A stretch of 64,000 bases of DNA. Origin: Solibacillus faecavium. GTDB lineage: Bacteria > Bacillota > Bacilli > Bacillales_A > Planococcaceae. Made by a program: the position numbers and the translations under genes. Positions 60,651-64,000 of the stretch are shown here, piece by piece. Positions within the stretch are counted from its first letter, which is position 1. The number at the start of each line of letters is the position of its first letter. The notes beneath the pieces are model-generated. The model was not told the origin of the DNA, did no database searches, and was given only the letters and a program-made list of their open reading frames with translations. The stretch spans positions 56,988 through 120,987 of the forward strand of contig NZ_JACSPZ010000011.1 in the NCBI RefSeq assembly GCF_014836905.1, read 5' to 3'.

Positions 60651-61982
60651 ATGGACAACTCGGCGGTGTTTTGGAGTAGGGCGCTAACAGAGCTTACATT
60701 AACTTTTCACATTATTTTTGCGACGCTCGGTGTCGGGGTCCCGCTCATCATTTTAATTGCTCAGTATGTGGGCTATAAGAAAAACGATGAACACTATACG
60801 TTGCTGGCACGAAGAGTAGCGCGGGGCTTTACGATTACAGTAGCGGTAGGGGTTGTGACAGGGACCATTATTGGCTTGCAGCTATCGCTTTTATGGCCTC
60901 AGTTTATGGAGTTAGCAGGACAAACGATTGCGCTTCCGTTATTTATGGAGACATTTGCCTTTTTCTTTGAAGCGATTTTTTTAGGGATTTATTTGTATAC
61001 TTGGGATCGATTTAAAAATCCGATATATCATATGCTGCTTCTCATTCCGGTCGCAATCGGCGCTTTCATGTCGGCTATTTTCATTACGATTGTCAATGCG
61101 TTTATGAATGCACCGAGAGGCTTTGATCTCGTTGGCGGAGAGATCATTAATATTCAACCGATTTTAGCGATGTTTACACCTGCTATGCCAACTAAAGTTG
61201 GACATGTGCTAACTTCGAGTTTTATGACCGTTGCATTTACATTAGCGGCGATTGCGGCTTATAAATTGCTGAAAGGCGAGAACCATATTTATCATAAAAA
61301 GTCGCTGAACCTAATGATGAAGTTGGGACTCATTTTCTCCATAGCAACAGCCGTTGTAGGAGACTTTTCAGCCAAATATTTAGCGGAATATCAGCCGGAA
61401 AAACTAGCAGCAGCCGAGTGGCATTTTGAAACTGAAGCCGGGGCAGATTTAATCTTTTTCGGGATACTCGACGGGGATGAAGTGAAATATGAAATTCGTA
61501 TGCCGAAAGTATTGAGTTTCTTAATAAGTAATAATTTCAATGCAGAAGTAACAGGGTTAAATGATTTCCCTGAAGATGAAAGACCACCGCTTATTACCCA
61601 TTATTATTTTAATATTATGGTGGCAATCGGCAGTCTAATGATTTTTTTAGCGCTCGGATATGTAGTTGGAAAATGGAGAGGTTGGCAGTGGATTGCATCC
61701 AAGTGGTTTAGGTGGCTTATCGTATTGGGCGGGCCTTTATCATTTATAGCCATTGAAACAGGCTGGTGGCTAGCAGAACAGGGACGGCAGCCATGGATTT
61801 TATACGGGATTATGCGCACAGAGCAAGGTGCTACAACAGCAACCGGTGTCGAATGGCTGTTTATCGCATTTGCTGTTGTCTATTTAATATTAGGGATTGG
61901 AAGCGTTGTCGTATTACGAAGAATGTTTAAAAATAATCCCGTTTCCAAAGAATTAGCGCTTCGTAAAGGCGGTGAACAATAA
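60651..61982 (+). CDS. cydA: Cytochrome bd ubiquinol oxidase subunit I
   Basis: 443 residues, about nine membrane helices. The haem b595 ligand His20 lies in TLTFHIIFATLGVG, haem b558 ligands are a His in PTKVGHVLTSSFM (near 186) and a Met farther on, and GRQPWILYGIMRTEQ near 379 is the hallmark of the family. The quinol-binding loop is short, as in Bacillus-type oxidases. It reduces oxygen to water without pumping protons. TTGGAGG precedes ATG. Confidence 0.94.
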   Translation: MDNSAVFWSRALTELTLTFHIIFATLGVGVPLIILIAQYVGYKKNDEHYTLLARRVARGFTITVAVGVVTGTIIGLQLSLLWPQFMELAGQTIALPLFMETFAFFFEAIFLGIYLYTWDRFKNPIYHMLLLIPVAIGAFMSAIFITIVNAFMNAPRGFDLVGGEIINIQPILAMFTPAMPTKVGHVLTSSFMTVAFTLAAIAAYKLLKGENHIYHKKSLNLMMKLGLIFSIATAVVGDFSAKYLAEYQPEKLAAAEWHFETEAGADLIFFGILDGDEVKYEIRMPKVLSFLISNNFNAEVTGLNDFPEDERPPLITHYYFNIMVAIGSLMIFLALGYVVGKWRGWQWIASKWFRWLIVLGGPLSFIAIETGWWLAEQGRQPWILYGIMRTEQGATTATGVEWLFIAFAVVYLILGIGSVVVLRRMFKNNPVSKELALRKGGEQ

Positions 61983-63010
61983 TGTCGTTAGAAATACTAG
62001 GGATTTTTGTTTTATGGATATTCTTGTTTGGCTATGTCATTGTCGCCTCGATTGATTTTGGTGCAGGGTTTTTCAATGCATACAGTCTTTTAACAGGGAA
62101 GAACAACATTTTGTCAAAAATAATCAAACGTTATTTATCACCAGTATGGGAAATCACCAATGTGTTTTTAGTATTTTTCTTTGTTGGCATCGTAGGATTT
62201 TTTCCGCAGACGGCTTATTATTATGGAACAATTTTGTTAGTGCCGGTATCGATTGCTTTAATCTTGCTGGCAATTCGGGGGAGCTACTATGCGTTTGAAT
62301 CCTATAGTGGGTTAAGAGGGCATAAAGGATATGCGACAGCATACGGCATCGCAGGTTTATTGATCCCGGCATCATTATCTGTCGTATTGGCGATTTCAGA
62401 AGGTGGCTTTGTCACAATGCACGAAAATGGCCCGAGACTTGACTATAGCGCGTTATTTACAAGTCCTTTAGCATGGTCAATTGTCGTATTGAGTCTTACT
62501 GCTGTGTTGTATATTTCCGCAGTTTTTTTAAATTGGTATGCCAATAAAGCAGGTGATATAAAGGCAAGTGATTTGATGCGTAAATATGCACTGATTTGGG
62601 CGATTCCTTTAATCGTCAGTGCTATGGGGATTATTTTAGAAATGCGTAATACAAATAGTTGGCACTATCAAAATATATTAGATCTTACATGGCTATTTAT
62701 CGTATCCGGCATTTTATTTATTATAACGATCTGGCTCATTTGGAGAAAGAAGAGCTACGGTTTATCGGTAGTTGTGATGATTTTACAGTTTGCCACAGCT
62801 TTCTTTGCTTACGGTATTTCTCATTATCCTTATTTGCTTTATCCTTATTTAACGATTCACGATAGTTTCACAAATGACTCGATGGCTATTGCACTTGTAT
62901 TAGCCTTTATCGCTGGACTATTTTTACTCATTCCATCGATGTATTTAGTATTTAAATTATTTATTTTTCATAAAGGCTATATTACCGGGGAAGACGAAAC
63001 ACATGTTTAG
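61982..63010 (+). CDS. cydB: Cytochrome bd ubiquinol oxidase subunit II
   Basis: 342 residues and about nine helices, with IFVLWIFLFGYVIVASIDFG at the start and SPVWEITNVFLVFFFVGIVG typical of CydB. It overlaps cydA (TAATG), and a small cydS-like gene follows 12 bp later. Confidence 0.93.
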   Translation: MSLEILGIFVLWIFLFGYVIVASIDFGAGFFNAYSLLTGKNNILSKIIKRYLSPVWEITNVFLVFFFVGIVGFFPQTAYYYGTILLVPVSIALILLAIRGSYYAFESYSGLRGHKGYATAYGIAGLLIPASLSVVLAISEGGFVTMHENGPRLDYSALFTSPLAWSIVVLSLTAVLYISAVFLNWYANKAGDIKASDLMRKYALIWAIPLIVSAMGIILEMRNTNSWHYQNILDLTWLFIVSGILFIITIWLIWRKKSYGLSVVVMILQFATAFFAYGISHYPYLLYPYLTIHDSFTNDSMAIALVLAFIAGLFLLIPSMYLVFKLFIFHKGYITGEDETHV

Positions 63011-63021
63011 GGGTGGATTTT

Positions 63022-63117
63022 ATGATGGATTTTTTAATTTTCTACGCACCGTTTATAGTCGTGTTCCTCTCTGTACTCGCAGCATTTGTAGTAGCGGTAA
63101 AGACGGAGACACATTGA
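63022..63117 (+). CDS. cydS: CydS-like small subunit of cytochrome bd
   Basis: 31 residues: MMDFLIFYAPFIVVFLSVLA, then AFVVAVKTETH. A single transmembrane helix preceded by FLIFYAP fits the CydS subunit seen in Geobacillus cytochrome bd, which sits beside CydA. AGGGGTGG precedes ATG at 63022 by six bases. It is 12 bp after cydB and is followed by the operon terminator. Often missed because of its length. Confidence 0.75.
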   Translation: MMDFLIFYAPFIVVFLSVLAAFVVAVKTETH

Positions 63118-63162
63118 TTGGGGCTTCTCGTAAGTAGCGCATAGTATTAAATTAAAATAAAG

Positions 63163-63200
63163 ACACTATTTTTCTTTAAGAGAAAAATGGTGTTTTTTTT
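63163..63200 (+). terminator. Terminator of the cydABS operon
   Basis: ACACTATTTTTCT (63163-63175) pairs with AGAAAAATGGTGT (63181-63193), then TTTTTTT. Confidence 0.85.
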
Positions 63201-63206
63201 ATGGAA

Positions 63207-63930
63207 ATGAAAACCCCCTGCTATGCGGGGGGTTCTAAAAAGCTTTTAGCTATGGACAAAAAAAATACTCCAGTCGTACAATAAAATCAGGTCTGGTCAA
63301 CCGATTACGTACGAAAGGAGCTCCAATAATGGATAATAAAAGTTTAGCACATACAACATGGAATTGTAAGTATCACATCGTATTTGCGCCAAAGTATAGA
63401 AGACGAATTATTTATGGAAAGATTAGAGCGGACATCGGTAAAATTCTACGGCAACTGTGTGAAAGAAAAGGCGTAGAAATTATTGAAGCAACAGCATGTC
63501 CGGATCATATACATATGTTAGTCAGTATCCCACCGAAGCTGAGTGTTTCAGCATTTGTAGGGTATCTCAAAGGAAAGAGTAGTTTGATGATATTCGATCG
63601 CCATGCCAATCTGAAATATAAATATGGGAACCGGAAATTTTGGTGTCGAGGATATTATGTGGATACGGTAGGTCGAAATAGAAAAGTCATTCAAGAGTAT
63701 ATAAAAAATCAATTGCAAGAAGATTACGTGGAGGATCAAATGTCGATGAAAGAATTCATTGACCCATTCACAGGAGAAGAAATCAATCGAAGAAAAAAAT
63801 AAATAAACCGCTTTAGCGGTAGTCGGAAACGTAGTGCGGTTGGCAGACCTTTCAGAGCGTCTTTAGACGTGGGCCAGTAACCCAGCGTTTCACGCGCAGA
63901 GAAAACCACCAGTTCGACTGGTGGTTTCAG
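63207..63930 (+). mobile_element. IS200-type insertion sequence (complete)
   Basis: The left end has a hairpin AACCCCC/GGGGGGTT (63212-63234), then ACTCCAGTCGTACAATA and AGGTCTGGTCAACCGA before the tnpA ribosome site. After tnpA (63329-63802) a region with CTTTAGCGGTAG and the right-end hairpin AAACCACCAGT/ACTGGTGGTTT (63903-63927) follows. IS200-type elements move as single-stranded circles without inverted repeats. It sits between cydABS and a hairpin at 63937. A left-end remnant of a relative is at 33108-33232. Confidence 0.85.
63329..63802 (+). CDS. tnpA: IS200/IS605-family Y1 transposase
   Basis: 157 residues, slightly longer than typical tnpA. The HUH motif is PDHIHMLVSIP with His60 and His62, and the catalytic Tyr124 lies in VIQEYIKNQ. 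It nicks and joins the ends of a single-stranded transposon circle. AAGGAG precedes ATG. No tnpB is present, as in IS200 proper. Confidence 0.93.
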   Translation: MDNKSLAHTTWNCKYHIVFAPKYRRRIIYGKIRADIGKILRQLCERKGVEIIEATACPDHIHMLVSIPPKLSVSAFVGYLKGKSSLMIFDRHANLKYKYGNRKFWCRGYYVDTVGRNRKVIQEYIKNQLQEDYVEDQMSMKEFIDPFTGEEINRRKK

Positions 63931-63936
63931 GTTGTC

Positions 63937-63977
63937 GACAAAAGGCATCGAGAGCTCGTCTCTCGATGCCTTTTGTC
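63937..63977. terminator. Long perfect hairpin after the IS element
   Basis: GACAAAAGGCATCGAGAG (63937-63954) pairs perfectly with CTCTCGATGCCTTTTGTC (63960-63977), an 18-bp stem with a five-base loop. It may be the terminator of a gene beyond the window, next to which the IS inserted. Confidence 0.7.
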
Positions 63978-64000
63978 ATTTCTTTTATCAAATTAGGCTC
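63978..64000. other. End of the window
   Basis: The last 23 bases are AT-rich and hold no feature. Confidence 0.3.

Noticed and set aside
1..64000. CRISPR array, rRNA operon or replication origin
   Set aside because: No regularly spaced repeats, no 16S/23S sequence and no DnaA-box cluster were seen.

Overview
The window looks like chromosome from a low-GC, endospore-forming Bacillota, most probably of the Lysinibacillus/Solibacillus (Planococcaceae/Caryophanaceae) group. The evidence is AT-rich DNA with strong AGGAGG ribosome sites and frequent TTG/GTG starts, a GerA-type germinant receptor operon, CotF-like spore coat genes, a Spo0E-like phosphatase, an SLH-domain surface protein, and a cytochrome bd operon with a cydS-type small subunit. 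The genus is inference; no rRNA gene is present to fix it.

Region by region. 1-13 kb: two acyl-CoA synthetases, one of them in an operon with an enoyl-CoA hydratase and a nitronate-monooxygenase-like flavoprotein, plus a very large secreted subtilase (1499 aa). Between them lies a 262-bp nested palindromic element (7779-8040) that looks like a MITE. 13-27 kb: an ECF sigma factor fused in frame to a YcdB/YcdC-like protein, an alpha/beta hydrolase, a spore coat/alcohol dehydrogenase cluster like B. subtilis yraG-yraF-adhB, a DUF1963/ankyrin cluster of cytoplasmic proteins, a luciferase-like monooxygenase and several small membrane or lipoproteins, one broken by a stop codon. 27-48.6 kb: an accessory region. 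48.6-63 kb: a beta-lactamase-fold hydrolase, an M48 protease, a run of small-molecule kinase, nucleotidyltransferase and kinase-like genes, and divergent cydDC / cydABS loci. The window ends with a complete IS200-type insertion sequence.

The most notable structure is a tandem array of integrative elements at a tRNA-Val(GAC) gene (minus strand, 48491-48563). The 42-bp 3' end of that tRNA recurs perfectly at 41358-41399 and as a variant at 36776-36817, and a decayed scar lies at 27073-27125. Each repeat is followed by a shared left-end sequence. Next to the right-hand ends lie one intact tyrosine integrase (35535-36668, with an excisionase-like gene) and two 3' remnants of related integrases (39657-39701 and 48250-48366). 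Short direct repeats TGCGGACAAAT, which resemble integrase arm sites, occur at both ends of the two older elements. The cargo appears to be katA, a PTS-type permease, an orphan colicin-E-type immunity gene, an Ig/SLH surface protein, a lipoprotein, a complete gerKA/KB/KC/D-like operon, a Spo0E-like gene and a decayed McrB-type ATPase.

Several loci suggest conflict or toxin biology that has decayed: the Im7/Im9-like immunity gene, fragments resembling polymorphic-toxin C-termini (40986-41286), and the truncated McrB gene. All functional statements come from reading motifs and family resemblance; no database search was run.
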